Source: Hyunsoonleella pacifica (GTDB lineage Bacteria; Bacteroidota; Bacteroidia; Flavobacteriales; Flavobacteriaceae). Taken from it: a stretch of DNA of 64,000 bases. Every line of letters begins with the position of its first letter. Position 1 is the stretch's first letter. The translations under genes were made by a program, and so were the position numbers. Below the pieces are notes generated by a model. That model made no database searches, was not told the DNA's origin, and saw only the letters and a list, made by a program, of their open reading frames with translations. The stretch is from NCBI RefSeq assembly GCF_004310335.1, contig NZ_SIRS01000002.1, positions 372,001-436,000 of the forward strand, in the 5' to 3' direction. Positions 19,251-28,423 of this stretch are shown here, in pieces.

Positions 19251-21281
19251 ATGCAAACAGAAATACTTTTGTATATTATATTATCTGGAATTATAGCGCT
19301 ACTTGTAGCGCTTTTTCAGTATAAGTATAAATCAAAATATAAAGGTAAATTATCCTTAGTTTTTACATTTTTACGTTTTTTAACGGTTTTTGCGTTATTA
19401 CTATTATTGATAAACCCAAAGTTTACTCAAGTTAAAGTTTATACAGAAACCCCCAATCTCATATTAGCTATAGATAATTCTAATTCGATAGCACACTTAA
19501 ATCAAGAAGAAGATGCTTTAAAGCTTTTAGAATCATTAAAAAACGATCCTAAATTGAATAAAAATTTTGATTTAGAGATGTTTTCTTTTGATGAAGCACT
19601 CAAAAATTCAAAAGCGTTTAATTTTAAGTCGCAAGGAAGTAATATAGATGCAGCATTACGTGAAATTTCAGAAGTTTATAAAAACGATATTGCTCCTATT
19701 GTATTAATCTCAGACGGAAACCAAACATTTGGAAATGATTATTCTGTTTCAAATGTGTATTCACAGCCTGTTTACCCAATAATATTAGGAGATACAGTAA
19801 CTTATACCGATTTAAAAATAAAACAACTTAATGTTAATAAATATGCTTTTTTAAAGAATAAATTTCCTGTTGAAGCTATTTTAGTATATCAGGGTAATAA
19901 GCGTATTTCTTCTAGATTTAGTGTGTCATCAAATGGAAGAATAATATTTAGTAAAAAAATAAATTTCTCAAAAGAAAATAATTCAGAAATCATTCAATTT
20001 ACATTACCAGCTAATAGAGTAGGTATTCGTAGTTATGTTGCAACGCTAGAGCCATTACAAACAGAAAAAAACACTATAAATAATTCAAAGAATTTTGCTG
20101 TTGAAGTTATCGATCAAAAAACTAAAATAGCAATAGTAAGCGATATACTTCATCCTGATATTGGTGCATTTAAGAAAAGTATTGAAACTAATGAGCAGCG
20201 ATCAGTTTCAATTTTAAATCCTTTTGAAATTTTAGATAGAATAAATGAATTTCAGTTAATTATACTATATCAACCAAGCAATAAGTTTAAAAGACTATAC
20301 CAATCATTGAATACCTTATCGGTAAATACATTTACAGTAATTGGCTCAAAAACCGAACTAGGATTTTTAAATAATACGAACGAAATTTTAACACACGAGA
20401 ATACTGGGCAAGTTGAAGATTTTCAACCTAGATTAAACCTGAATTTTTCTCCCTTTTTAGTAGAAGATATCAATTTTGAAAGTTTTCCACCACTAAAGGG
20501 AGCTTTTGGTGCCTCTAAATTTTCTGTTCCATTTGAAACCTTATTAGATAAAACAGTTTTGGGTATTCAAAAAGAAGAGCCATTGTTGGCAACCCTAGAA
20601 TATAATGGAAGACGTGAAGCTATACTATTTGGAGAAGGTATTTGGAGATGGCGTGCTCAGAGCTTTATTAATGAAAAATCGTTTTCTAATTTTGATAATT
20701 TTATTGGAAAGTTAGTACAGTATTTAGCTTCAAATAAAAGAAAAACAAGATTAACAGTAGACTATGAATCGTTTTATACAGGAAGTGCTAATATCATTTT
20801 TAAATCACAAATTTTTGATAAGAACTATGAGTTTGATGCGCGACAGTCTCTTGAATTAATTCTAGAAAACATTATTTCAAAAGAAAAGCAGGTGCTACCT
20901 TTTGTACTTAAAAATAATAATTATCAAATAGATTTAACAGGTATAGAGGCTTCAAAATATAATTTTTTAGTACGTTCAAAAAATGAAAATATATCAAAAT
21001 CTGGAAGCTTTGAAGTGTTAGAATATAATATTGAACAACAATTTTTAAATGCTGATGTAACGAAGTTGCAACAATTAGCTACTAATACAAACGGTAAGGC
21101 TTATTTTGTAAATTCAACGGATGCTTTAATTTCAGAATTGCTGTCTAATGAAAGCTATAAGCCTATCCAAAAAAGCGATAAAAATACTGTACCTTTGATT
21201 GATTGGAAATACCTATTAGGTTTTTTAGTGTTAACACTATCAGCTGAATGGTTTTTAAGAAAATATAACGGATTAATTTAA
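19251..21281 (+). CDS. VWA-like membrane protein
   Basis: 676 residues. Two N-terminal membrane segments (about 5-22 and 36-55) precede a von Willebrand A-like domain. There the metal-site motif appears as DNSNSI, a variant of DxSxS, followed by LISDGNQTFG. A long beta-rich middle follows, then a C-terminal membrane segment (YLLGFLVLTLSAEWFL). The layout resembles BatA/BatB-type or glutamine-amidotransferase-like VWA membrane proteins of Bacteroidetes. It probably assembles or senses something in the periplasm; the partner is unknown. Confidence 0.75.
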   Translation: MQTEILLYIILSGIIALLVALFQYKYKSKYKGKLSLVFTFLRFLTVFALLLLLINPKFTQVKVYTETPNLILAIDNSNSIAHLNQEEDALKLLESLKNDPKLNKNFDLEMFSFDEALKNSKAFNFKSQGSNIDAALREISEVYKNDIAPIVLISDGNQTFGNDYSVSNVYSQPVYPIILGDTVTYTDLKIKQLNVNKYAFLKNKFPVEAILVYQGNKRISSRFSVSSNGRIIFSKKINFSKENNSEIIQFTLPANRVGIRSYVATLEPLQTEKNTINNSKNFAVEVIDQKTKIAIVSDILHPDIGAFKKSIETNEQRSVSILNPFEILDRINEFQLIILYQPSNKFKRLYQSLNTLSVNTFTVIGSKTELGFLNNTNEILTHENTGQVEDFQPRLNLNFSPFLVEDINFESFPPLKGAFGASKFSVPFETLLDKTVLGIQKEEPLLATLEYNGRREAILFGEGIWRWRAQSFINEKSFSNFDNFIGKLVQYLASNKRKTRLTVDYESFYTGSANIIFKSQIFDKNYEFDARQSLELILENIISKEKQVLPFVLKNNNYQIDLTGIEASKYNFLVRSKNENISKSGSFEVLEYNIEQQFLNADVTKLQQLATNTNGKAYFVNSTDALISELLSNESYKPIQKSDKNTVPLIDWKYLLGFLVLTLSAEWFLRKYNGLI

Positions 21282-21291
21282 ATATATAATT

Positions 21292-22104
21292 ATGGAAAAA
21301 TTACCAAAAATAGCAGTACCTGTAATAGTATTAGTTGTCATTCTATTTGTGCTTATTGCTAAATCTGCAGTAACAATTGGACCTGGAGAAGGCGGAGTGA
21401 TCTTTGAACGTTTTGGGGATGGTATTAACACTGAAAAAACATATGGAGAAGGTTTTCACATTGTAGCACCATGGAATGATATGTTAATATTTAAAGTTAG
21501 ACAACAATCTATTTCAGATAAAATGAATGTGCTTTCAGTTGATGGTCTGCAGGTATCCGTTAATGGTACAATATGGTTTGAACCTGAATATGAAAACCTA
21601 GGGAGTTTAATAAAAACAAAAGGGAAAGATTTTGTTGTTGAGTTATTAGATCCAGCAATTAATTCAGCGGCAAGGAGTGTTGTAGGGCGTTATACACCAG
21701 AACAATTGTATTCAAGTAAACGTGATGTTATAGAACAAGAAATTTTGGAAGAAGTTCGTAAAGAGCTTGAAGGACAGTACTTAAATGTTAAGCGAGTATT
21801 AGTTGAGGATGTAACTTTACCACCATCAATTAAAGATGCTATTGAACGAAAACTAAAGCAGGAACAGGAATCTTTAGAATACGAGTTTAGATTAGTAACC
21901 GCATCAAAAGAAGCTGAAAAACAGCGTATTGAAGCACAGGGTAAAGCGGATGCAAATCGTATATTAAGTGCTTCTTTAACAGATAAGATTCTTCAAGATA
22001 AAGGTATAGAAGCTACAACAAAATTATCAGAATCACCTAATAGTAAAGTAATTGTTATTGGTTCTGGTGATAGTGGATTACCTATCATTTTGGGAAATCA
22101 ATAA
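21292..22104 (+). CDS. Prohibitin-family (SPFH/Band 7) protein
   Basis: 270 residues: one N-terminal membrane anchor (VIVLVVILFVLIA), an SPFH domain starting at VTIGPGEGGVIFERFG, and a long charged coiled coil (about 170-230, KLKQEQESLEYEFRLVTASKEAEKQRIEAQG). Such proteins form large membrane rings that organise FtsH-type proteases or membrane domains. It begins 10 bases after the VWA-like gene, suggesting the two act together at the membrane, which is inference. Confidence 0.9.
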   Translation: MEKLPKIAVPVIVLVVILFVLIAKSAVTIGPGEGGVIFERFGDGINTEKTYGEGFHIVAPWNDMLIFKVRQQSISDKMNVLSVDGLQVSVNGTIWFEPEYENLGSLIKTKGKDFVVELLDPAINSAARSVVGRYTPEQLYSSKRDVIEQEILEEVRKELEGQYLNVKRVLVEDVTLPPSIKDAIERKLKQEQESLEYEFRLVTASKEAEKQRIEAQGKADANRILSASLTDKILQDKGIEATTKLSESPNSKVIVIGSGDSGLPIILGNQ

Positions 22105-22180
22105 TTTATAATCAGGTCTTTTAATTATAATTTTTAAAATTTAATATTTCTTTAAATTATTTTAATAATTATAAATTTAA

Positions 22181-22213
22181 TTTGGAATAATAGAGATAAA
22201 TTATAGATATTTG
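22181..22213 (+). promoter_or_regulatory. Promoter of the his leader and operon
   Basis: TTTG at 22181-22184, a 21-base spacer, then GATATTTG at 22206-22213 (one mismatch to TAnnTTTG). Transcription would start near 22220, nine bases before the leader peptide ATG. Confidence 0.6.
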
Positions 22214-22228
22214 CACCAAATAATAGAA

Positions 22229-22282
22229 ATGACTTTTACTCAAACACATCATCATTTTTGCATTTGCTCTCAAGCGAAGTAA
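22229..22282 (+). CDS. hisL: His operon leader peptide
   Basis: A 17-residue ORF, MTFTQTHHHFCICSQAK, with three consecutive CAT codons at 22247-22255. It lies between the promoter and a terminator 31 bases after its stop, ahead of the complete his operon. That is the classical setting for ribosome-mediated attenuation. With low charged tRNA-His the ribosome should stall on the CAT codons and leave 22268-22276 free for antitermination. Confidence 0.85.
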   Translation: MTFTQTHHHFCICSQAK

Positions 22283-22326
22283 AAATGTATTGAGTAAAAT
22301 CAACATATATTTAAACCCGTTTGAGA
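22268..22326 (+). promoter_or_regulatory. His attenuator: antiterminator pairing
   Basis: TCTCAAGCG (22268-22276, the end of the leader ORF) can pair with CGTTTGAGA (22318-22326), nine pairs with one G-U. This occupies the left arm of the terminator. A second possible pairing, TTTTACTCAA (22234-22243) with TTGAGTAAAA (22290-22299), is a perfect ten-base match that would enclose the first strand and disfavour antitermination. Ribosome position decides which forms. Confidence 0.75.
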
Positions 22327-22345
22327 CTGTTCAAGCGGGTTTTTT
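22313..22345 (+). terminator. His attenuator terminator
   Basis: Stem AAACCCGTTTGA (22313-22324) with TCAAGCGGGTTT (22331-22342), 12 pairs with one G-U wobble and a six-base loop, followed by six T. It lies 46 bases upstream of hisG, with no other gene between, so its only evident role is conditional termination of the his operon. Confidence 0.85.
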
Positions 22346-22390
22346 AATTTTAATTTAGCTTGGTAGTTTCAAATTCAGAAAAACAAGAAA

Positions 22391-23248
22391 ATGAGTAAAT
22401 TAAGAATTGCAGTACAGAAATCTGGCAGATTGAACGAAGATTCAATGCGTTTATTAAAAGATATAGGTATCTCTATTGATAATGGAAAAGACCAATTAAA
22501 AGCTTCGGCTAAAGGTTTTCCAGTGGAAGTTTTCTACCTGAGAAACGGAGATATTCCTCAGTACTTAAAAGATGGTGTTGTAGATGTGGCTATTATTGGC
22601 GAAAACGTACTAATCGAAAAAGGTGATGGTATCGATTTTGTAGAACGTTTAGGCTTTTCTAAATGCAAAGTATCTATAGCTGTTCCCAAAGATTCTAAGG
22701 CAAATTCATTAAAGGATCTAAACGGCAAACGTATTGCAACATCCTATCCAGAAACCGTTAAAAAGTTTTTAAAAGCACAAAATATAGAAGCACAATTGCA
22801 TAAAATTAACGGTTCTGTAGAGATTGCACCTAATATTGGTTTAGCAGAAGGTATTTGCGATATTGTATCAAGTGGAAGTACCTTATTTAAAAACGGTCTA
22901 AAAGAAATAGAAGTATTACTAACCTCTGAAGCTGTTTTAGCTGTATCTCCAAAGATGGATAGTGAGCGACAGGCAATTTTAGAAACCATACAGTTTAGAA
23001 TTCAGTCGGTTTTAAAAGGCAGACAATCAAAATATGTATTGCTAAATGCTCCTAATGATAAACTAGATGCGATTATTAAAGTATTACCAGGTATGAAAAG
23101 CCCAACGGTATTACCACTTGCTGAAGAAGGTTGGAGCTCTGTACATTCTGTAATTCCAAAGCACCAGTTTTGGGAAGTTATTGACGAATTAAAGGCTAAT
23201 GGCGCACAAGGGATACTAGTTTGTCCAATTGAAAAAATGGTACTTTAA
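22391..23248 (+). CDS. hisG: ATP phosphoribosyltransferase, long form
   Basis: First, committed step of histidine synthesis: condenses ATP and PRPP. At 285 residues it is the long form with a C-terminal regulatory (ACT-like) domain, so it should be feedback-inhibited by histidine without HisZ. The PRPP-binding segment IVSSGSTLFKNGLKEI is visible, and the regulatory domain contains LPGMKSPTVLPL. It is the first structural gene after the attenuator. Confidence 0.97.
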   Translation: MSKLRIAVQKSGRLNEDSMRLLKDIGISIDNGKDQLKASAKGFPVEVFYLRNGDIPQYLKDGVVDVAIIGENVLIEKGDGIDFVERLGFSKCKVSIAVPKDSKANSLKDLNGKRIATSYPETVKKFLKAQNIEAQLHKINGSVEIAPNIGLAEGICDIVSSGSTLFKNGLKEIEVLLTSEAVLAVSPKMDSERQAILETIQFRIQSVLKGRQSKYVLLNAPNDKLDAIIKVLPGMKSPTVLPLAEEGWSSVHSVIPKHQFWEVIDELKANGAQGILVCPIEKMVL

Positions 23249-23256
23249 TTTTTTTT

Positions 23257-23286
23257 GTCATTCATGCGGAGGCAGGAATCTTGTCA
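23257..23286. repeat. Degenerate palindromic repeat between hisG and hisD
   Basis: GTCATTCATGCGG next to GGCAGGAATCTTG is a decayed relative of the longer elements at 25631, 28344 and 29192. It fills most of the 59-base gap. Confidence 0.6.
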
Positions 23287-23307
23287 ATTTAGTTTTGAAA
23301 AAGTCTT

Positions 23308-24594
23308 ATGAAAACAATATTTAATCCAGATAAAAGTGAATGGTCCGAAATTTTAAAAAGACCAACCCAAACCGTTGGAGATATCGAGGATACTGTAAAC
23401 ACAGTATTTGAGGATGTTTCTACAAATAGGGATAGTGCTATTAAGCAATATACTCAAAAGTTTGATGGTGTTTCTTTAGATTCCAATGTGGTAACTTCCG
23501 AAGAAATTGAAGAAGCCATTCAATTGGTTTCTGAAAAATTACAAGATGCCATCAAAAAAGCAAAGGGAAATATTGAAGCGTTTCACAATGCTCAAAGAAC
23601 GTCAAAAATTGAGATAGAAACCGCAAATGGTGTTAAATGCTGGCAAGAAAAGCGTCCCATCCAAAAGGTTGGTTTATACATTCCAGGAGGGACAGCACCA
23701 TTGTTTTCAACAGTTTTAATGTTGGCAATTCCTGCGCAAATTGCAGGCTGTAAAGAGATTGTATTATGCTCGCCACCCAATAAAGAAGGTAAGTTAGCAT
23801 CAGAGATTTTGTTTGCTGCACACCTTTGTGGGGTAACCAAAATTATTAAAGTTGGTGGTATTCAAGCCATTGCAGGTTTAACTTTTGGTACACAAAGCAT
23901 TCCAAAAGTTTACAAAATTTTTGGACCAGGCAATCAATTTGTAACAGTAGCAAAACAAATAGCCACTAAATATGGTGTTGCTATTGATATGCCTGCAGGA
24001 CCAAGCGAATTGTTGGTGGTAGCAGATAAAACGGCAAATGCAGCGTATGTAGCTTCAGATTTATTGAGTCAAGCAGAACACGGTGTAGACAGTCAAGTTA
24101 TTTTGGTATCTACATCCAAAGCATTAATTGATAGTGTTTCAGAAGAAGTTTCTAAACAGTTAGAAGCATTGCCAAGAAAAGCCATCGCCGAAAAAGCTAT
24201 CGCAAATTCAAAATTAATTTATGTTGAAGATGATGCAACAGCCATAGAAATGATTGATGAATATGGTCCTGAACACTATATTATCTGTTGTAAAAACGAA
24301 GACCTTTATATTGATAACATAAATAATGCAGGATCAGTTTTTATAGGAGATTATACGCCCGAAAGTGCGGGAGATTATGCCTCTGGAACCAATCATACAT
24401 TACCCACGAATGGATTTTCTAAAGCCTATTCTGGAGTGAATTTAGATAGCTTTATGAAGAGCATGACATTTCAAAAAATATCTAAAGAAGGTATTTTGAA
24501 TATTGGCGAAACTATCGAGTTAATGGCAGAAGCAGAAGGCTTACAGGCGCACAAAAATGCTGTGAGCATTCGATTAAAGGATTTGAAACAATGA
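23308..24594 (+). CDS. hisD: Histidinol dehydrogenase
   Basis: Zinc- and NAD-dependent oxidation of histidinol to histidine, the last two steps. 428 residues. Signatures: KVGLYIPGGTAPLFSTVLM, the GPGNQFVTVAK segment, MPAGPSELLVVAD, and the zinc-ligand region LSQAEHGVDSQ. The final ATGA overlaps the hisC start by four bases, so translation is probably coupled. Confidence 0.97.
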   Translation: MKTIFNPDKSEWSEILKRPTQTVGDIEDTVNTVFEDVSTNRDSAIKQYTQKFDGVSLDSNVVTSEEIEEAIQLVSEKLQDAIKKAKGNIEAFHNAQRTSKIEIETANGVKCWQEKRPIQKVGLYIPGGTAPLFSTVLMLAIPAQIAGCKEIVLCSPPNKEGKLASEILFAAHLCGVTKIIKVGGIQAIAGLTFGTQSIPKVYKIFGPGNQFVTVAKQIATKYGVAIDMPAGPSELLVVADKTANAAYVASDLLSQAEHGVDSQVILVSTSKALIDSVSEEVSKQLEALPRKAIAEKAIANSKLIYVEDDATAIEMIDEYGPEHYIICCKNEDLYIDNINNAGSVFIGDYTPESAGDYASGTNHTLPTNGFSKAYSGVNLDSFMKSMTFQKISKEGILNIGETIELMAEAEGLQAHKNAVSIRLKDLKQ

Positions 24595-25628
24595 GTATTC
24601 AAGATTTAATAAGACCAACTGTAAAAGCGTTAAAACCATATTCATCAGCAAGAGATGAATATCAAGGTAATAGTGATGCTATGGTGTTTTTGGATGCCAA
24701 TGAAAACCCGTTTGAAAATGGTGTAAATCGTTATCCAGACCCGCAACAGCGTACTGTAAAATCATTACTTTCAAAAATAAAGTCTATTCCTCAAAAAAAT
24801 ATACTTTTAGGCAATGGTAGCGATGAAGTGCTAGATTTAATTTACCGTGCGTTTTGCGAGCCAAATCAAGACAACATCATTACCTTACCACCAACTTATG
24901 GCATGTATAGTGTATTGGCAAATATTAATGCTGTAGCCATAAAACGTGTGCAGTTGGATGAAAATTTTCAACCTAAAGTTGATGCTATTTTAGAGGAAGC
25001 AGATTCAAACTCTAAATTATTGTTTTTGTGTTCGCCAAATAATCCTACAGCGAATAGTTTTAAAGCTAAATCAATAGAACGATTAGTAAGAGAATTTAAA
25101 GGTATTGTAGTTATTGACGAAGCGTATATCGATTTTTCAAACGAAGAAAGTTGGGCAAGCAGATTGAATGAGTTTCCAAACTTAATCGTCACTCAAACAT
25201 TATCTAAAGCTTATGGCATGGCGGGAATTCGTTTAGGTATATGTTATGCATCCGAGGAAATTATATCGGTTATAAATCGCATTAAGCCACCATATAATGT
25301 TAACGAACTCACGCAACAAAAAGCGATTGCGCAATTAGAGCAAAATGAGTTAACGCAACAGCAAGTAGCATCAATATTAAGCGAGCGCGATATTTTAGTT
25401 GAAGAATTAGATGCTATTAGTTTTGTATCAAAAATTTATCCAACCGATGCTAATTTTGTGTTAGCTAAAGTAGATGATGCCACAAAACGTTACAATGAAT
25501 TGATAGAAAAAGGAATCGTTATTAGAAATAGAACCACACAACCCGGATGCGAAAATTGTTTGCGTTTTACAGTGGGAACTAAGGAAGAAAATGAAGTTTT
25601 AATAAAAGCATTAAAAGCGTTAGAATGA
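24591..25628 (+). CDS. hisC: Histidinol-phosphate aminotransferase
   Basis: PLP-dependent transamination of imidazole-acetol phosphate. Fold-type I enzyme of 345 residues, with LGNGSDEVLDLI, SPNNPTAN, VIDEAYIDF and the PLP-lysine motif TLSKAYGMAGIRLG. It overlaps hisD by four bases. An 83-base gap holding a palindromic repeat separates it from hisB. Confidence 0.97.
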   Translation: MSIQDLIRPTVKALKPYSSARDEYQGNSDAMVFLDANENPFENGVNRYPDPQQRTVKSLLSKIKSIPQKNILLGNGSDEVLDLIYRAFCEPNQDNIITLPPTYGMYSVLANINAVAIKRVQLDENFQPKVDAILEEADSNSKLLFLCSPNNPTANSFKAKSIERLVREFKGIVVIDEAYIDFSNEESWASRLNEFPNLIVTQTLSKAYGMAGIRLGICYASEEIISVINRIKPPYNVNELTQQKAIAQLEQNELTQQQVASILSERDILVEELDAISFVSKIYPTDANFVLAKVDDATKRYNELIEKGIVIRNRTTQPGCENCLRFTVGTKEENEVLIKALKALE

Positions 25629-25630
25629 TT

Positions 25631-25706
25631 TGTCATTCCGCAGGTGATGTGGAATCCGTATAAATTTGAATAACATAAATAGATTCCTGCCTTCGCAGGA
25701 ATGACA
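25631..25706. repeat. Palindromic intergenic element between hisC and hisB
   Basis: The outer ends TGTCATTCC and GGAATGACA are inverted repeats. Inside are two hairpins: CATTCCGCA with TGTGGAATC, and GATTCCTGC with GCAGGAATG around CTTC. The same architecture recurs at 28344-28419 and 29192-29266. It is noncoding and has no T tract after it. Confidence 0.85.
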
Positions 25707-25711
25707 AAAAA

Positions 25712-26848
25712 ATGAAAAAAGTATTATTTATAGACAGAGACGGCACTTTGGTTTTGGAACCGCCAGTAGATTATCAATTAGATAGTCTTGAAAAATTAGA
25801 GTTCTATCCAAAAGTATTTCAATACATGGCGAAAATAGCCAGTGAAATGGATTATGAGTTAGTTATGGTTACCAACCAAGACGGTCTAGGAACAGATAGT
25901 TTTCCTGAAGACACCTTTTGGCCTGCTCAGAATAAAATCATTGATGCCTTTAAAAAGGAAGGTGTAGAATTTTCGGCAATACATATTGATAAAACGTTTC
26001 CTCATGAAAATGCAGAGACACGTAAACCAAGGACAGGGTTGTTAACGCAATATTTTTCAGAAGACTATGATTTGAAGAATTCGTTTGTATTAGGCGATAG
26101 AATTACAGATATGGAGTTGGCCAAAAACCTAGGTGCAAAAGGCATTTATTTGTCTGAAAATCCAGAATTAGGTGCTGATGAGATTGAAAATTCTAAACAA
26201 GATATTTTAGATTGCATAGCCTTAACAAGTACTGATTGGGCTGAGATATACGAGTTTTTAAAGCTGAAAGATAGAGTTGAAGAGATAACTCGCAACACCA
26301 ATGAAACACAGATATATATAAAATTGAATTTAGATGGTTCTGGCAAAAATGATATTGATACTGGTTTGTCGTTTTTCGATCATATGTTAGATCAAATTGG
26401 GCGCCACGGTGCTATGGATTTAACCATTAAAGTAGATGGCGATTTAGAAGTTGACGAGCACCATACCATTGAAGATACAATGATTGCTTTGGGCGAATTG
26501 TTTAATAAAGCCTTAGGCAACAAATTAGGTATAGAGCGCTATGGTTTTTGTTTGCCTATGGATGATTGTTTAGCGCAAGTAGCTGTCGATTTTGGCGGAA
26601 GAAATTGGTTGGAATGGGATGCAGAATTTAAACGTGAAAAAATAGGGGATATGCCAACGGAAATGTTTTTCCACTTATTTAAGTCGTTTACAGATGGTGC
26701 GAAATGTAATTTAAACATAAAAGCAGAAGGCACAAACGAACACCATAAAATTGAAGGGATTTTTAAAGCCTTTGCAAAAGCTATGAAAATGGCTGTAAAA
26801 CGCGATCCTAACAAGATGTTTTTACCAAGTACTAAAGGAATGTTGTAG
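25712..26848 (+). CDS. hisB: Bifunctional histidinol-phosphatase / imidazoleglycerol-phosphate dehydratase
   Basis: Two non-consecutive steps of histidine synthesis in one 378-residue protein. The HAD-type phosphatase occupies about residues 1-165, with the nucleophile motif FIDRDGTLV and the late [10 protein letters not shown]. The dehydratase occupies about 190-378, with [13 protein letters not shown] and DEHHTIEDT (manganese-binding His/Glu clusters). The stop codon is immediately followed by a CCTCCCC-type repeat. Confidence 0.97.
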   Translation: MKKVLFIDRDGTLVLEPPVDYQLDSLEKLEFYPKVFQYMAKIASEMDYELVMVTNQDGLGTDSFPEDTFWPAQNKIIDAFKKEGVEFSAIHIDKTFPHENAETRKPRTGLLTQYFSEDYDLKNSFVLGDRITDMELAKNLGAKGIYLSENPELGADEIENSKQDILDCIALTSTDWAEIYEFLKLKDRVEEITRNTNETQIYIKLNLDGSGKNDIDTGLSFFDHMLDQIGRHGAMDLTIKVDGDLEVDEHHTIEDTMIALGELFNKALGNKLGIERYGFCLPMDDCLAQVAVDFGGRNWLEWDAEFKREKIGDMPTEMFFHLFKSFTDGAKCNLNIKAEGTNEHHKIEGIFKAFAKAMKMAVKRDPNKMFLPSTKGML

Positions 26849-26877
26849 GCCCCACCCAACCTCCCCGAAGGGGAGGA
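26849..26877 (-). repeat. CTCCCC-type palindromic repeat, copy 1
   Basis: GCCCCACCCAACC followed by CTCCCCGAAGGGGAGGA. It is the inverted counterpart of copy 2 at 26924-26952; the pair flanks the first hisH start codon. It begins one base after the hisB stop. Confidence 0.8.
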
Positions 26878-26917
26878 GAAAAAAATGAAATTAATGAATA
26901 ACAATATAAATAAGAGT

Positions 26918-27532
26918 ATGAGTTCCTCCCCTTCGGGGAGGCTAGGAGGGGCTTCTGTTGTAATTATTGATTACGGCGCAGGAAATATAAAAAGCATTCA
27001 ATTTGCTTTTAAGCGGTTAGGGTATGATGCTGTATTATCAAACAACCCAGAAGAAATTAAAGCGGCAGATAAAGTGATATTTCCTGGAGTAGGAGAAGCA
27101 AGTTCCGCAATGAAAATGCTAAGAGAAACCGGATTAAACAAGTTAATCCCAACGCTTAAACAACCTGTATTAGGTATTTGTTTAGGCATGCAATTGATGT
27201 GTTTGCATACTGAAGAGGGTAATACAGAAGGATTAGGCATTTTTCAAACCAAAGTAAAACGCTTTTCAGATGATGTAAAGGTACCGCAAATGGGATGGAA
27301 CATTATTAAGGATTTAAAATCCGAATTATTTACCTATATCAAAGAAAACGAATACATGTATTTGGTGCATAGTTATTATGCAGAACATTGTAATGAAACC
27401 ATTGCTGCTACAGATTATGGCATCAATTATGCGTCGGCATTACAACATGAAAATTTTTATGGCACTCAGTTTCATCCGGAGAAGAGCGGAAATGAAGGTG
27501 TTAAAATATTAAAGAACTTTATAAATATGTAG
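26918..27532 (+). CDS. hisH: Imidazole glycerol phosphate synthase, glutaminase subunit
   Basis: Supplies ammonia to HisF. Class I amidotransferase: catalytic Cys in LGICLGMQLM and the His/Glu of TQFHPEKSG. The domain normally starts near the first residue with V-I-I-D-Y-G-A-G-N. Here no ATG lies at that point; the nearest in-frame ATG is at 26918, so the protein begins [20 protein letters not shown]. Those first residues are encoded by a CTCCCC-type intergenic repeat. Another ATG at 26885 would add 11 more residues. Confidence 0.93.
   Translation: MSSSPSGRLGGASVVIIDYGAGNIKSIQFAFKRLGYDAVLSNNPEEIKAADKVIFPGVGEASSAMKMLRETGLNKLIPTLKQPVLGICLGMQLMCLHTEEGNTEGLGIFQTKVKRFSDDVKVPQMGWNIIKDLKSELFTYIKENEYMYLVHSYYAEHCNETIAATDYGINYASALQHENFYGTQFHPEKSGNEGVKILKNFINM
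26924..26952 (+). repeat. CTCCCC-type palindromic repeat, copy 2, inside hisH
   Basis: TCCTCCCCTTCGGGGAGG followed by CTAGGAGGGGC. It is read through by hisH as [10 protein letters not shown]. Related copies are at 26849-26877 (inverted) and 32939-32966. Confidence 0.85.
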
Positions 27533-27595
27533 CCTTTAGCAGTTGGCTCTTAGCTTTTTGCTAATGGCCAATAGCTAATTGCCAAAAGCTAGAAA
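27533..27595. repeat. AGCT-rich palindromic spacer between hisH and hisA
   Basis: The gap consists of variants of TTAGCTTTTTGC, GCTAATGGCC, AATAGCTAATTGCC and AAAAGCTAG in both orientations, able to fold on themselves. A similar spacer lies between leuC and leuD (43886-43974). The middle of two amino-acid operons is an unusual shared site. Confidence 0.6.
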
Positions 27596-28324
27596 ATGAG
27601 AATAATTCCAGCAATAGACATCATAGATGGTAAATGTGTAAGATTGTCGAAAGGCGATTATAGCACAAAGAAAATATACAACGAGAATCCACTAGAAATT
27701 GCAAAACAATACGAAAATCATGGTATTGAGTATTTGCATTTAGTGGATTTAGATGGTGCTAAAGCAAGTCATATTGTAAATCATAAAGTTTTAGAAACCA
27801 TTGCAACGAAAACCAATTTAAAAATTGATTTTGGTGGCGGTTTAAAAACTGATGAAGACTTACGCATTGCGTTCGAGTCTGGAGCAGGACAAATAACAGG
27901 AGGAAGTATTGCCGTTAAAAAACCAGAGGTTTTTAAAAGTTGGTTATCTAAATTTGGAGCAGACAAAATCATTCTAGGTGCTGATGCTAACAATGAAAAA
28001 ATTGCCATAAGTGGCTGGCTAGAAGAATCAGATGAAGAGTTGATTCCGTTTGTAAAAAACTATATACAGGAAGGTGTGTCGTACGTAATTTGTACAGATA
28101 TAGCCAAGGATGGCATGCTAGAAGGGCCTTCGTTTGATTTGTATGAGAAGATGCTAGGGGAGTTAGAAGGCGTTAAATTGATTGCCTCTGGAGGTATTTC
28201 AAAATTTGAAGAGCTACCAAGATTAGCTGAATTAGGATGTGAAGGCACCATAATAGGAAAAGCCATTTATGAAAATAAAATTAGTCTAAGACAACTTGAG
28301 AGTTATATTCTTAAAAGTAATTAA
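27596..28324 (+). CDS. hisA: ProFAR isomerase
   Basis: Opens the ribose ring of ProFAR by Amadori rearrangement. TIM barrel of 242 residues. Catalytic Asp in the first strand ([15 protein letters not shown]) and the second Asp in [13 protein letters not shown]. The phosphate-binding loops DFGGGLKT and IASGGISKF are present. Followed by a palindromic repeat, then hisF. Confidence 0.97.
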   Translation: MRIIPAIDIIDGKCVRLSKGDYSTKKIYNENPLEIAKQYENHGIEYLHLVDLDGAKASHIVNHKVLETIATKTNLKIDFGGGLKTDEDLRIAFESGAGQITGGSIAVKKPEVFKSWLSKFGADKIILGADANNEKIAISGWLEESDEELIPFVKNYIQEGVSYVICTDIAKDGMLEGPSFDLYEKMLGELEGVKLIASGGISKFEELPRLAELGCEGTIIGKAIYENKISLRQLESYILKSN

Positions 28325-28343
28325 ATAAAGATTTTTATAAGAC

Positions 28344-28419
28344 TGTCATTCCGCACTTGATGCGGAATCCACATCAATAAAGTAATATTAAATAGATTCC
28401 TGCCTACGCAGGAATGACA
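28344..28419. repeat. Palindromic intergenic element between hisA and hisF
   Basis: Same build as 25631-25706: TGTCATTCC at one end, GGAATGACA at the other, internal hairpins CATTCCGCACTTGATGCGGA and GATTCCTGCCTACGCAGGAA. It ends four bases before the hisF ATG, so a folded element could occlude translation initiation. Confidence 0.85.
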
Positions 28420-28423
28420 AGAT

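Noticed and set aside
22105-22180. tRNA or T-box upstream of the his operon
   Set aside because: No cloverleaf, no T-box core; the region is plain AT-rich sequence before the promoter.
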